Source: Capra hircus (Eukaryota > Chordata > Mammalia > Artiodactyla > Bovidae). Taken from it: 64,000 bases of DNA. The first letter of the stretch is position 1; each line of letters begins with the position of its first letter. Where the stretch lies: the NCBI RefSeq assembly GCF_001704415.2, contig NC_030826.1, forward strand, positions 32,235,324 through 32,299,323, in the 5' to 3' direction. The notes under the pieces were generated by a model that was not told where the DNA came from, searched no databases, and saw only the letters and a list, made by a program, of their open reading frames with translations. A program made the translations under genes and the position numbers. This document shows positions 20,613-32,157 of the stretch, piece after piece.

Positions 20613-20896
20613 TGGTTACTTTGCTTAGATGATCAAATAAACGTCTTTTTTTTTTTTTTTTGGTTATGAGTTTTGTTGATTGAGGGCCTCTGTTTTGAAG
20701 AAAATGCCAGAGGTTAAAGAAAGCGATGGGCCACCTGGGGCCAGTCCCACCGTTGACATGAGGCCCCAGTGATCACCTCTGCTCTCTGGTCAGCTGTCTC
20801 TGAACATACTGATCCAAAAAGGGAAGGGGGTCTCTGGGAAGGGGGTTTCTAGACCAAGTTACTCCCCTCCATTTTGTGCCTCCAAACTAGAAAGTG

Positions 20897-20978
20897 GTAG
20901 TGGAGCCTGGTGGGCTGCCGTCTATGGGGTCGCACAGCGTCAGACACGACTGAAGCGACTTAGCAGCAGCAGCAGCAG
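20897..20978 (+). mobile_element. Bov-A2 3' fragment
   Basis: GTGGAGCCTGGTGGGCTGCC, TATGGGGTCGCACAGCGTCA and the (AGC)n tail ending near 20,978. Only the 3' part of the last A-unit. Confidence 0.85.
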
Positions 20979-21140
20979 TGGTTTTCTGCCAAGATTATCT
21001 TTACTTATTTCCCAAGAGGCTATACTTCTTTTGCATGATGAAGAATGATCATTTAACTTTGGTTAATTCATTAAACCTGGTCTTATCTGGTCTTTAAGGC
21101 AAATTCCTCAGAGTTTGGGCCATAAGCCATACCTCCCTAG

Positions 21141-21273
21141 TTTCATACATATGTATATGACTTTGTCGAGTCTTAGTTGTGGCTTGTGGGATCTAGCTCT
21201 CTGACCAAGGATCGAACCTGGGCCCCCTGCATTGGGAGTATGGAGTCTTAGCCACTAGACCACCAAGGAAGCC
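21141..21273 (-). mobile_element. CHR-type SINE with 14-bp TSD
   Basis: Short antisense copy (GTCGAGTCTTAGTTGTGGCT to CCACCAAGGAAGCC) with an intact antisense B box GGATCGAACC. Perfect duplication CCATACCTCCCTAG at 21,127-21,140 and 21,274-21,287 shows it inserted in this short form. Confidence 0.94.
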
Positions 21274-21287
21274 CCATACCTCCCTAG

Positions 21288-21609
21288 GTTCAATGCTGAT
21301 TAAGGTTTTGTGGTATTTAGCTTGCCTTGAACCATTTCAGACAGGTATTAGTACTGCTTCTGGTGTCTCCATCTTCTCAGGCATATTATTTTGCTTGTCA
21401 TGTTACCTATTATAAATGTATTTTCCCATGGTTTTCTCCCTTTTATATGGCTAAGATATCAGAGCAGTATTGCCTTTTTTTTTTTTTTTAAACAGGAAAC
21501 CTCATTGTAACAGGTTCCCAGTGGCCCTTGGATTACCTGGATAAACAATTAAATCATGTGAAAATAATACTTCTGTCTCCTTCTTGTATTTACACATTTT
21601 TGTCTTCAT
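21288..21609. other. Unassigned stretch with T-run
   Basis: T-rich sequence with a T15 run around 21,477-21,490. Could be part of an old LINE, but I cannot assign it. Confidence 0.3.
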
Positions 21610-22012
21610 GGACCCAACTTTATGTCACAGACAAAAATTAATTCAAAGTGGATTAAAGGCCTATATGTAAGAACTAACACTATAAAAGTCTTAAAAGAAA
21701 TGTGTAAATCTGTGTGACCTTGAATTAGGCATTAGATAAGAACCATAAGCAACAACAGGAGGGGAATAAATCGGGCATCATCAAAGTTAAACACTTTGGT
21801 GCTTGAAAGGACACCATCAAGGCAGTGAAAAGCTAAACTTCCGGATGGGAGAAGATATTTTCAAATCATTTCTGAATAAAGGGCTTGTACCTGAAATATA
21901 TAAAGAACCTCCACGACTCAATGATAAGATGGTAGCTCAATTTAAAAACAGGAAAGGATCTGAATAGACATTTCTCCAAAAAAGATGTACACATAGCCAA
22001 TATACACAGGAA
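21610..22012 (+). mobile_element. L1 ORF2 3' region, sense
   Basis: GGACACCATCAAGGCAGTGA, GGGAGAAGATATTTTCAAAT, AAGGGCTTGTACCTGAAATA and GAATAGACATTTCTCCAAAA follow the C-terminal part of L1 ORF2. Reading frame broken in several places; no intact protein segment. Confidence 0.85.
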
Positions 22013-22016
22013 CCAT

Positions 22017-22080
22017 GGTGCGCTCTCTCTCTCCCTGCTCCCCTTTTCTCTCTCTCAATCTCTCTCACTTTCTCTGGAGT
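22017..22080. repeat. CT-rich low-complexity tract
   Basis: GCTCTCTCTCTCCCTGCTCC followed by CTCTCTCTCAATCTCTCTCA: an imperfect CT microsatellite immediately downstream of the L1 fragment. Confidence 0.85.
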
Positions 22081-22390
22081 TAACTGCATGGAATTTATAT
22101 AGATTTTTGTCCAGTCTCCCGACAATTCCTGTAAACTCAAAAAAAAATTCTATGCAGGTTTGTCAGCCATCACTGTTACTGAAATCCAGGACTGAATATA
22201 CTGAAAAGCATTAGGATCATTCTCAAATAAGAAATCTATGAAATAGAAGCTGTAATGATTTGTCCATTTGGGGAAGAATGACTCATAGCTTATGCAATGT
22301 ACTTTTAAATAATTTTTTTTTCTTCTCTGTCTTACCAACCAGATCTATAAAACTTAGAGGAGAATTAATAAATGGTTTCAAGTTAAGCCT
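22081..22390. other. Unassigned stretch
   Basis: About 310 bases of AT-rich sequence without a recognisable repeat or ORF. Confidence 0.3.
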
Positions 22391-22518
22391 TTTGAATTCT
22401 CCAGGCAAGAATACTGGAGTGGGTTGCCATTTCCTGCTCCAGGAGATCTTCCCAGCCCAGAGAATGTCTCCTGTGTGACAGGCAAATTCTTTACCATCTG
22501 AGCCACTAGGGAAGCCCT
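22391..22518 (-). mobile_element. Bov-tA SINE, 3'-deleted
   Basis: GAATTCTCCAGGCAAGAATA to ATCTGAGCCACTAGGGAAGC. The outer part of the A-unit and the 3' tail are missing, and the B-box region is deleted (CAGAGAATGTCTCC). Confidence 0.88.
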
Positions 22519-23654
22519 AAAATGACCAGGTGTCACATTTATTTTCGTTTGGCACTCTGTGGACACTTTTAGTAGAGAACTGTCATAAGATTTTTAATGA
22601 AAAGATAGGTAAAGAGGGCCTGTTCTATTTGCCAGTTCTACAGTAATAGTATGCTGGTCAGAACCACCAGATGGGGGAAAACCATTCGCTGTCACTCTAG
22701 ATTCATCTACCGTAAATGACAAAACGCACTGACAGCATGTGTCCTGTGCTAGCACGGAGTCGGCGCTCTGGGTTTACTCCTTCACACCTTCGCTCAGCTG
22801 GGGATGGGATCTCCTTACTCAGAGCTGCAGATAGGTTCTTTCCCGGGAGTTACATCACTGCGTCCTCACATGCCCGGTGTTCTGACTCACGTATGCCTCC
22901 ACATGACTGCATGCTTTACTTTCTCCTCATACCTTCTGGATACATTTTAGCAGAACAATGTCCTCCCATCAATCATCCCTAAATCAAATATTAACCTTAG
23001 TCTTCAAGAGACACACTGTCCTAAAATAAACTCCGAGAGAAGGGGTTTTTAAGAAATGGGTCTGCCAAGTTGTCAGCATCAACCTTGACCTGGGTCATGA
23101 GCTGTTCTGGCCAAATGGCAGGCAGGGCCTGAGATCTGGCTATTTCAGTCCTCCCATAAAACAGGATAATAAAATGAATGTTTGGTGAGAAAAAATGCTT
23201 TTATGGAAACTTGTGTAATTCAAACTTTTTGCTGGTGGTTTAACGTCAGGTTTTACAACAGGGTAGTTAAATAGTTGGCTGAATGTTTTAAAGGTCTGGG
23301 GAATTTTAAAGCAGAAAGTATACTCTTTGTAGTTGATCAGTCTGGAGGACAAGGAGAGCAGCTAGGAACCTCCGCTTCAGGTTTCCCACTGCAGGACTTC
23401 TGGGCGTCTTTCTCTGGATAATCATCCCCCTCCCTGTAATCGACTGCAGATTAAATAAAAGAGGATGAACACAGCTTGTGCTTCAGAGATGCTGTTGTTT
23501 CTCCAGGAGAGGAGTAAACTAACCCTGAGTCCTCCACACACCGGTAAGGTCGTTTGTAGTCACACATTTGAGACGAAGTCCTAAATCTCCAACTGTGAAC
23601 AGAATGAAACGCATTCTGGAGGCTCACACCCACAATCCTCACAGTTCGACGTCA
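22519..23654. other. Repeat-poor unassigned stretch
   Basis: About 1.1 kb without young repeats. Short frames at 22,716-22,982 (sense) and 23,140-23,642 (antisense) show no domain or codon pattern that I recognise. Confidence 0.4.
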
Positions 23655-24135
23655 CAACAGACAAAGGAATGGATAAAGACCATGTGGTACATATATACAA
23701 TGGAATATTACTTAGTCAAATCATGCCATTTGCGGCAACATGGATGGACCTGTGTATTGTCATACTGAGTGAAGTAAGGCAGGCAGAGGAAGATCTTCTG
23801 ACATCCCTTATATGTGAAAATTGAAAGGAAATGATACAAACAAACTTACTAATGAAACAGAAACAGATTCACAGGCCTAGAGAACACACTTACGGTTGCC
23901 AGTGGGGAAAGCATGGGGTGAAGAGATAGAGAGTTTGGGATGGACAGGTACACACTGCTATGTTTAAAATGCATAACCAACAAGGACCTTCTGTACAGCA
24001 CAGGAAACTGCTCAATGTTATGTGGCAGCCTGGGTGGGAGGGATGTTTGTGGGAGAATGGATACATGTGTCTCTATGGCTGAGGCCCTTCAGTGTTCACC
24101 TGAAACTTTCACAACACTGTTAATTGCCTATGTTG
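23655..24135 (+). mobile_element. L1 3' end, ruminant-type, sense
   Basis: ATATATACAATGGAATATTA, AACATGGATGGACCTGTGTA, TTGTCATACTGAGTGAAGTA, CAACAAGGACCTTCTGTACA and CACCTGAAACTTTCACAACA are the ordered landmarks of the end of ORF2 and the 3' UTR of cetartiodactyl L1. Confidence 0.92.
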
Positions 24136-24142
24136 TTGCTAT

Positions 24143-24258
24143 GTTAGTTGCTCAGTCATGTCCCACTCTTTGCGGCCCCATGGACTGTAGCCCGCCAGGC
24201 TCCTCTGTTCATGGGATTCTCCAGGCAAGAATACTGGAGTGGGTAGCCATTCCCTTCT
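24143..24258 (-). mobile_element. Bov-tA SINE, 5' head missing
   Basis: GTTAGTTGCTCAGTCATGTC to TAGCCATTCCCTTCT: only the A-unit is present. It sits where the 3' tail of the L1 above would be, followed by an A-rich CCAAAACAGAAC stretch. Confidence 0.9.
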
Positions 24259-24805
24259 ACCCCAAAACAGAACAAAAAGTTAAAAAAAAAAAGTTTACAT
24301 TTGTTAATGTAATTAAGCTAGCAGCAGAGATGAAACTAGCCTGATAGAATTTCACTGTTTAATGGTTCTAAGAGTCAGAATCCTATCACTTCTAATAAAG
24401 AAACATTTAAGAAAAATAAACTATTTATTTACAGGGAGAAAAAAAAAAAAGAAACTGACTAAGCTTCCTCTGACAACCATTCTTTTATGAATGCTGCTCA
24501 GATGACATCCTTGGTCCCTGCTGGGACCTGTAGGCATATTCCCACCCCAGCAATATCCTCCTGCTTCCCCAGAGCCATAGATATGCTCCCCAGCCTAGCA
24601 CTCTCTCCCAGCCTTGCTGAAGCAGCAGGCATGCCCAACCGCCAGTGTTCCTCACCTCCATCACTGAACCCACCCGTACCTGCCTTCAGCAGTCTCCTGT
24701 AGTCTCCCTGAAGCCAGAGGGCAAGTGCAATACACACAGGCGATCTTGAGCCAGTTTTATTCTAAAGGTTAGGTTTTATTCTCAAGGCACAGGCTTTGTT
24801 GGTGT
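24259..24805. other. Unassigned stretch
   Basis: A-runs near 24,281-24,291 and 24,438-24,450, then C-rich sequence 24,500-24,720 with short frames on both strands and no domain. Possibly an L1 tail at its start. Confidence 0.3.
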
Positions 24806-24817
24806 TTCAGCTAGATG

Positions 24818-25036
24818 TGCTTTGCTGCGCTCAGTCGCTTCAGTCATGTCCGACTCTCTGCAACTCCATGGGACTGTAGCCCACCAGGCTCCTCTGTCCA
24901 TGGGATTCCCCAGGCAAGAATACTAGAGTGGGTTGCCTATGCCCTCTTCCAGGGGCTTTTCCCCATCCAGGGATCGAACCCCGGTCTCCTGCATTGCAGG
25001 CAGATTCTTTACTGCCTGAGCCACCAGGGAAGCTCC
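24818..25036 (-). mobile_element. Bov-tA SINE with 12-bp TSD
   Basis: Full-length antisense copy with an intact antisense B box GGGATCGAACCCC. Perfect duplication TTCAGCTAGATG at 24,806-24,817 and 25,037-25,048. Low divergence suggests a fairly recent insertion. Confidence 0.96.
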
Positions 25037-25048
25037 TTCAGCTAGATG

Positions 25049-26167
25049 CCAAGGTACTAATGAAACATTAAGGAGATCTCTCGGCTCTGTTAGAGTCATA
25101 AATCTCTCTGGCACTGCTCTTCCCCAGCACTGCTTGACCTCCAGAACCTAATCTATCTTAGACCCCAATTCAGCTGCTATTAAGCCCAGGATGGGTAGCT
25201 GTCTTATGAGTAGCATGTTGCTCGGCAAGACTCGTGGAAAGCCTCCTGCACAACCTTCTGGGGCTGACTCTCTACAGAGCATCATCCCCTCTTACTCTGT
25301 CCCACAGATTCCACCCACTTCAGCTGCTCTGAACACTGCTGGCTTCTTCCTGAGCTCAGCAAGACAACCAGGTTCTGCTCAGAGTCAGGAAAAGTGTCCT
25401 AAGGGGAAAAGCTAGGTGATTAAAGAGCTCAGCCTATGATTTCCGTTTTCTCAACAATGCCTCATTTATTTTTAGCAACTTTATAGTTGTTTAATTGAAG
25501 GAGGACTACTCCAGTACTAGTTACAAAATTGTGTCTAGAGGCATAAACCATCCCACAAAGTTTTATTATAAGATGAAAGATAGTAAGGAGCCTAATACTA
25601 TCTCTGCATCAGCAATGAGAGCAGCCAGAGACGTGCCTCTGAACGTATCACAACTGTAACAGCTCATTTATATAAAAGCAAGGTAAAAGACATGAAGGAT
25701 ATCATACAAGATAAACCAGAATTAGAAGTACTCAGAGATGAGGTGCCAAAACTCAGGCAAGATTTATAAATTTTAAAAAAAGAAATAAATACTTAAAATA
25801 GTGATAACATAAACAAAAATAGTGCCCTAAGGAAAATGAAAGGTAGAAAGGAGTAAAATTTTAATAGTCAAAAACTTAATTAAAGAACATAAATAGTAAA
25901 TAATAATATTGGGGCAAATATCACAGGCTATTGTTCTGCTCTTGAGTTCTTTAAGATATATTTGACAGTGAATGGTAAAAATTATAACTTTGTCTGGTGA
26001 AGTTTTCAATAAATGATATAGTACATGAGAGAACTTCTACATAAAGATGGGAGAGGGAAGAGACCTAAGTGGTGGTCAGATTTCTACATTACATTTGAAG
26101 TGGTAAATACTGATTCTAAATATACTCTGATATGTGTCTTTTAATCTCTAGAGCAACTGATAAAAAA
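25049..26167. other. Unassigned, AT-rich second half
   Basis: About 1.1 kb. After 25,440 the sequence is AT-rich and A-biased, like an old LINE, but no landmark is clear enough to name one. No gene. Confidence 0.35.
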
Positions 26168-26375
26168 ATAGAGATGATAGATAGGTGATAGGTACATATA
26201 TAGATACTAGGTAGAGAATAGACAATAGATGATTGATAGAAAATAGATGATAGATGATAAACATTGATAGATAATACATAGATATAGACAGGGAGATGAT
26301 AGCTAGATAACAGATGGTTGATAAATCATAGATAGATCATAGATGATACATAGTGAGAGAGAGATACACACACGT
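26168..26375. repeat. Degenerate GATA tetranucleotide tract
   Basis: About 200 bases rich in GATAGAT, TAGATGATAG and ATAGAT steps with frequent interruptions, ending in GAGAGAGAGATACACACACG. An old, mutated (GATA)n microsatellite. Confidence 0.9.
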
Positions 26376-26589
26376 AAAACACAAAAATTTTTTTCAAAGG
26401 AATCATCACAGATTATCCCAAGTCTATCATCCCCTGTATCTTCTTGAACCATGATTCTGTTTTGATAAAAGAAGGTAGCTGTGTAATTAAAAAAAAAAAA
26501 ACATAAAGCACAAGGATTTCTTTAAAAAAGCAACAACCCTGTAAACTCAAATTTGAATTGTGCATTTTAATATGAACCTATGGGTATTT

Positions 26590-26866
26590 CGGAGAAGGCG
26601 ATGGCAACCCACTCCAGTACTCTTGCCTGGAAATCCCATGGATGGTGGAGCCTGGTAGGCTGCAGTCCATGGGGTTGCTAAGAGCGGACACGACTGACCG
26701 ACTTCACTTTCAATTTTCACTTTCATGCATTGGAGAAGGAAATGGCAACCCACTCCAGTGTTCTTGCCTGGGGAATCCTAGGGACGGGGGAGCCTGGTGG
26801 GCTGCCGTCTGTGGGGTCGCACAGAGTCAGACACGACTGAAGCGACTTAGCAGCAGCAGCAGCAGC
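26590..26866 (+). mobile_element. Bov-A2 dimeric SINE with TSD
   Basis: Both A-units with the TTTCAATTTTCACTTTCATG linker and an (AGC)6-type tail. Flanking ATGGGTATTT (26,580-26,589) / ATGGATATTT (26,867-26,876), one mismatch. Confidence 0.95.
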
Positions 26867-27082
26867 ATGGATATTTTATGTTCTATATAATATATACATT
26901 TTCCCCTAGTTTGTCTATTGAAGAGATTGGTCACCAACCCAGTACCAGATATCATCCTTAACAACCAGATACTGACCCTGAAATGCCATTTCCTACCAAA
27001 ACAGATGTTCTGTTTTTTTGGTAGAAATGGGCTATTCTATACCTATGTTGATTCCCTTTTACCCAGAGTTAATTTGAGAGAT

Positions 27083-27435
27083 GAAGTTCCAATACTTTGA
27101 CCACCACTGCTTCAGCATCAGCATATTCCTTCCAAAGAATAGTCAGGGTTGATTTTCTTTAGGATTGACTGGTGTGATCTCCTTGCTATTCACAGGACTC
27201 TCAAGAGTCTTCTCCAGCACCACAGTTCAAAAGCATCCATTCTTTGGCTCTCAGCCTTCTTTACGGTTCAACTCTCACACCCGTACATGACTACTAAAAA
27301 AATCATAGCTTTGATTATATGGGCCTTTGTCAGCAAAGCAATGTCTCTGCTTTTTGATATGCTGTCTAGGTTTGTCATAACTTTTCTTCCAAAGAGCTAA
27401 TCTCTTTCAATTTCATGGCTGCAGTCACTGGGTAT
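27083..27435 (-). mobile_element. BovB internal fragment with small terminal inversion
   Basis: From about 27,108 to 27,435 the sequence follows BovB antisense (GCTTCAGCATCAG, TCAAGAGTCTTCTCCAGCAC, GTCTCTGCTTTTTGATATGC). The left end, 27,083-27,105 (GAAGTTCCAATACTTTGACC...), is the adjoining BovB segment in the opposite, sense orientation. Both true ends of the LINE are absent. Confidence 0.9.
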
Positions 27436-30172
27436 TGTTAGAACATGCATTTTGACGTGACCCATATTTGCAACATGAACCCAATTCATAGCAAAATCAG
27501 TGGCGCCAGAATGATCCTTGTCCCAATACCACTGGACCTCAGAAATTTCACAGGGGCCTCAGTGCTTTCAGAGTGGGAGCATCAATCATCCATGCAGTAA
27601 TGTGGGATTAATTCACACGTTCAAAAGCATCTGGTCCTGACAAACCGTGCGCCTTCCGAGGGCAACTTCTTGTTTGAAGCTCATCCTCCAGTGAGGCTTA
27701 TTGAGATCAATAAATGTCCCAAAGCTCTGAGGACTCACTTGTCTCTTTTATGTTTTCCTTTGCATAATGACAAAAACAAATCTAGGGGCATTTGGAGCAC
27801 TTGTCTCTACATTGAAATGATCTTTGGGGACCCTGTCAGTCAATGCCTTAAAGAGGAAAGATTTAAATGTCCAGAAGATGAGATAACTTTCATTTTAAGG
27901 ATCAGATATGAAAATGGAAACCTCAGAGAGAAATATCCATTGATTTTAAAATCCTTAAAAGAAAATTTTGGCAGGAAAACAATATCTCAGATTATGGAGT
28001 CACTATCACTTCTAGCAGTGCAGCATAAATGTGTATTATTTTCTCAAAATAATGCCCTTAAGGATTTTTATTAATCATTCAGAATACAGCACCAGTCAAG
28101 CTGTTTTTTGAAATGACTTGTTCTTCAACTAAATTGACCAATAAATGTAACCAGAAAGATGTTTAGTGTATATGTATGTGTGTGCACATGCATGTGGGCA
28201 CACACTTGTGCATAGCCCATATATTTGTAGAATAACACTCTGAAAGTAATTTCCAAAACCTTCAAAGTTTTGTGGAATCCATTTGAACCACCAAGTAAAT
28301 CTTTAATTTGGGGGTCATTTAGGAGTCGTTAACTTTATCCACATTAGATTTTTGCTTTAGCAACTATAGATGGAGATTTTTTTTTCTACCAAAAGAAATA
28401 AGATGGATTAAAAACTTTTTTTTTTTTTTTTTTCTCACAGTAGTTCACCAGGACCAGGAATAAAAACATGTGCTTGTAGAAGTAAGTCTATGTGCAAGGC
28501 ATTGGAAAACCATTTCCTCTTAACCTTCAGTCCTGTGCTATAAAGTCAACCCTTTATAGCAAGGTTAAAAAGGTGAACATTTAATGGAAGTCCACAAAAA
28601 ATAACCTACAGTTATAGGAAAGACTGGGTGTTTGCGTTAAGTTAAACTGAGTAAACCAGAATTAGATGTGTAACATACAAATTCCTGTGCCTACAGTCCT
28701 GCTAAGATTCTAGAGTCTATCTATGATGATCTGCAGTTGAGATCTTTGTTAAACCTAACAAAGCCAATGATGAGAAGCAGGGGGGAAAAGTAGTTGATTC
28801 AGACAGACTACAGTGTTGGGAATGAACTACTATCTGTATTTGATCTTTTGGGGAATTAATATTTTCAAGGACTGATTAGACTTAAGTTCCACCTTTTCAG
28901 TTCTCCAAGGAAACTCGCTTTCCTGCTCACACTTCACTGTTCCATGCCTTTCATTACATAGAAAGAAGTGTCTGAATTCTTACATAAGATACATTCTATA
29001 AGAAAGGACTAGAGCGCTATCACAACTTTCCCCAAACTGAGGGCTAGGACTAAAGGAGGGAATATTTTTTGTTTGGATTTTTGCACTTTTTTGGCAAGGT
29101 GGTGCTGGTAGTGTTTAGGTGTCTGAGTTTTGGGGAACTCCAGTCCTCTGCCTGAGCCATGACTGGCAGTGATCCTCAGAGTGCTCATTACACTCCATGA
29201 ATAGCAACGTCCCTTGCTTATTGCAATCAGTGTGTCCATCAGTTGGAGAACCAAGCAGATATAATGGCTGATGAATTACATTTTATGATGCAAATGATGA
29301 CCCTGGGAGGAATTGTGTTCTGTGTATCCCAGATCCTTTTTCCTTTTAAAAATCTCAGTTTCAATGTCTTGCATGTAACATGTAAAAAGTTATTTTTATT
29401 GTTTTTGTTTCTTTAGAGAGAAGCCTTATTGTCAGAGTAGAGAACTTGCATGACCAAATTACAAAAGAAATTTATTTCTAAGAAGTAAAAAAAGAAAATG
29501 AAGGAATCTTTTTAAAGTTTACCATTAGTTTGGAGGAGAAAAAATACAAAAGATTTCATTAGACTACATGACCCAAAGAGTCTTCAATGAGGAAAAAAAA
29601 ATTCTCTGAATACAGCCCTAGTAACTAAATTAATATTTTCAAAGGTTATAATGTCTATAACTGCCAGTTATTATGAGAAACGACTTACTATGAGTCTGTC
29701 AGGTGTGAAGAAAAATCGATAAAGTGACTATATGGGAGAGAATGATAGAGCTTAAATTAACGTGAAAAAAAGACTGTTTCTTTTCCATTTTGTCAAACTA
29801 TCTCAATGCTATTGATTCTTTGATAAGAAATCTAGTTTGTTTGTTTTTTTTTTCATGCCAAAGGTTGTGGCACAAAATGCATGATGGCTGTGTTGTCTCA
29901 CTCAGGTCATTTATATGCATCCTCCCAGGATCTATGTATACATCCCACTGTACAATTTAGGTGTCCATCTCTACACAGCGAGCATCTTAACATTGTCCCT
30001 GAGTACACAGATACCCAATAAGTCCTCAGAGAACTCTCTCTCTCATTACTAATGGATGAAAAAACAGTTTTTAGAAGGTTTCTTTCTCTACCCTTCATTC
30101 TCCTGTCTTATCATTTTATATACTCATCTTTATAAGTAGCTCCTTGTTTTTAAACTTCTCCCCAAGCTCCTT
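27436..30172. other. Longest repeat-poor stretch (2.7 kb)
   Basis: No recognised mobile element in 2.7 kb, apart from simple T-runs (about 28,414-28,434). A 134-codon open frame at 27,670-28,074 lacks an initial ATG (it opens with TTG) and matches nothing I know. The stretch is AT-leaning with no splice or promoter pattern. Confidence 0.45.
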
Positions 30173-30862
30173 TCAGTTCAGTTCAGTCGCTCAGTCTTGT
30201 CCGACTCTTTGTGACCCCATGAATCGCAGCACGCCAAGCCTCCCTTGTCCATCACCAACTCCCAGAGTTCATTCAGACTCGTGTCCATCAAGTTGGTGAT
30301 GCCATCCAGCCATCTCATCCTCTCTCGTCCCCTTCTCCTCCTGCCCCCAATCCCTCCCAGCATCAGGGTTTTTCCAATGAGTCAACTCTTCACATGAGGT
30401 GGCCAAAGTATTGGAGTTTCAGCTTCAGTATCAGTCCTTCCAATGAACACCCAGGGCTGATCTCCTTCAGAATGGACTGGTTGGATCTCCTTGCAGTCCA
30501 AGGGACTCTCAAGAGTCTTCTCCAACACCACAGTTCAAAAGCATCAATTCTTTGGTGCTCAGCTTTCTTCAGTCCAACTCTCACATCCATACATGACCAC
30601 TGGAAAAACCGTAGCCTTGACTAGATGGACCTTTGTTGGCAAAGTAATGTCTCTGCTTTTGAATATGCTGTCTAGGTTGGTCATAACTTTCCTTCCAAGA
30701 AGTAAGCATCTTTTAATTTCATGGCTGTAATCACCATCTGCAGTGATTTTGGAGCCCCCCAAAATAAAGTCTGACACTGTTTCCACTGTTTCATCATCTA
30801 TTTCCCATGAAGTGATGGGACTGGATGCCATGATCTCAGTTTTCTGACTGTTGAGCTTTAAG
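30173..30862 (-). mobile_element. BovB 3' portion (main part of inverted insertion)
   Basis: About 690 bases of antisense BovB, complete to the (TTCAG)n terminus at the left. Landmarks: ACGCCAAGCCTCCCTTGTCC, GGTGGCCAAAGTATTGGAGT, CACAGTTCAAAAGCATCAAT, TTTTGGAGCCCCCCAAAATA and, at the right, TGTTGAGCTTTAAG. Continuous in BovB coordinates with the following inverted block. Confidence 0.97.
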
Positions 30863-31116
30863 GAACAACAGACTGGTTCCAAATAGGAAAAGGAGTATGT
30901 CAAGGCTGTATATTGTCACCCTGCTTATTTAATTTATATGCAGAGTACATCATGAGAAACACTGGGCTGGAAGAAGTACAAGCTGGAATCAAGATTGCCG
31001 GGAGAAATATCAATAACCTCAGATAGGCTGATGACACCACCATTATGGCAAAAAGTGAAGAGGAACTAAAAAGCTTCTTGATGAAAGTGAAAGAGGAGAG
31101 TGAAAAAGTTGGCTTA
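30863..31116 (+). mobile_element. BovB RT portion, inverted 5' part
   Basis: Sense-strand BovB reverse-transcriptase region (GACTGGTTCCAAATAGGAAA, GAGTATGTCAAGGCTGTATA, GATGACACCACCATTATGGC) ending AAAAGTTGGCTT, the sequence that immediately precedes the start of the preceding block in BovB. The (Y/F)ADD catalytic motif has its aromatic codon replaced by TAG at 31,024-31,026, with Ala-Asp-Asp intact after it. A dead copy. Confidence 0.95.
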
Positions 31117-32157
31117 CTCATTTGATAAACCAGCCATTCACCTGTTTCACGTACCTGCTCTGTCATAGAATAGGCTACACTAAAACAAAATATGTCCTTT
31201 TGTACTCTCACTATAAGAGCAGCAGCTTCACCATCGCCCCCCTCCACTTTTCCAGAATTTGCTATCCTATAGCTGTTTCTATTGCCTCTCTTCATCACCC
31301 ACAGATAACAGAGATGGCTCCGGGTTGGTAGCACTGAGATTTTCTGTGTCAGTTACATGGATGCTGTCTGCCCCTAGATTCTCCCATCCTTCACCTTCAT
31401 ATACCTTCAGGATCCAGCACCTCCCAGGATGGACTGCTCACTTTCATATCCCCTTTCACATCCACCACATAGTCGAGTTAATAGAGAACTGAGTGATTAA
31501 TGCTGACCACTTTTATAACTAAACAACTGTTCTTCTTTATTTCACTATCCCTATTATGAGCTCACTCAATCCCAGACTCTCCACAATTTGGACTCTGCTG
31601 ATAGTCTAGCAAGCAATGGACCTGACCCCTCCCACCTCACTTGTTGGCAATTAGAGGAGCAAATGCATGATAACTAAGAAGCTGAAGTCATTTGATATCA
31701 CACTTTTCTTGGTGTCACCAGCTTGAGGTTTTATGTGCACGTTTGGACTAACCCAGATCCCGGCTGTTCCTCTCAAGGGACTAAGAGCTGATGGGAAAGA
31801 AACAGACAATTCAGAAGTTAAGGGAGGAAACAAGTTCTGACTGAGAAATAATCTTAGGTATTGAGTTGAGCAAAGAAACACTAGACTGGTACCTGTCATT
31901 TTTCCACCTGGATGTGAAGTATAACTTGGGTTGAAGCCCCGTAGTAAAATAATAAAATAGTCTGCATACTCTAAATGGTGAGTGAAGTATGAAATGGATG
32001 AATAAACAGATCTTCAAGAGCTTGAAAATCTACACCATGATTTCACAGTTTTAAAGCTCTCTTTTTAATGAATTAGGTGGGCCACAAAAGTATGGCGGTC
32101 TTGCTGGCCAACAAAGATTCATTGATCAGGTTAGCAGTTTTTTAACTCGAGAACTAT
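31117..32157. other. Unassigned stretch
   Basis: About 1 kb with no recognised repeat. Several 60-80-codon frames on both strands (31,122-31,492 sense; 31,651-32,017 antisense) without domains. Confidence 0.4.

Noticed and set aside
27670..28074. 134-codon open frame in repeat-free sequence
   Set aside because: It opens with TTG, the first ATG is well inside, there is no domain, and no splice or promoter signal; better explained as a chance frame.
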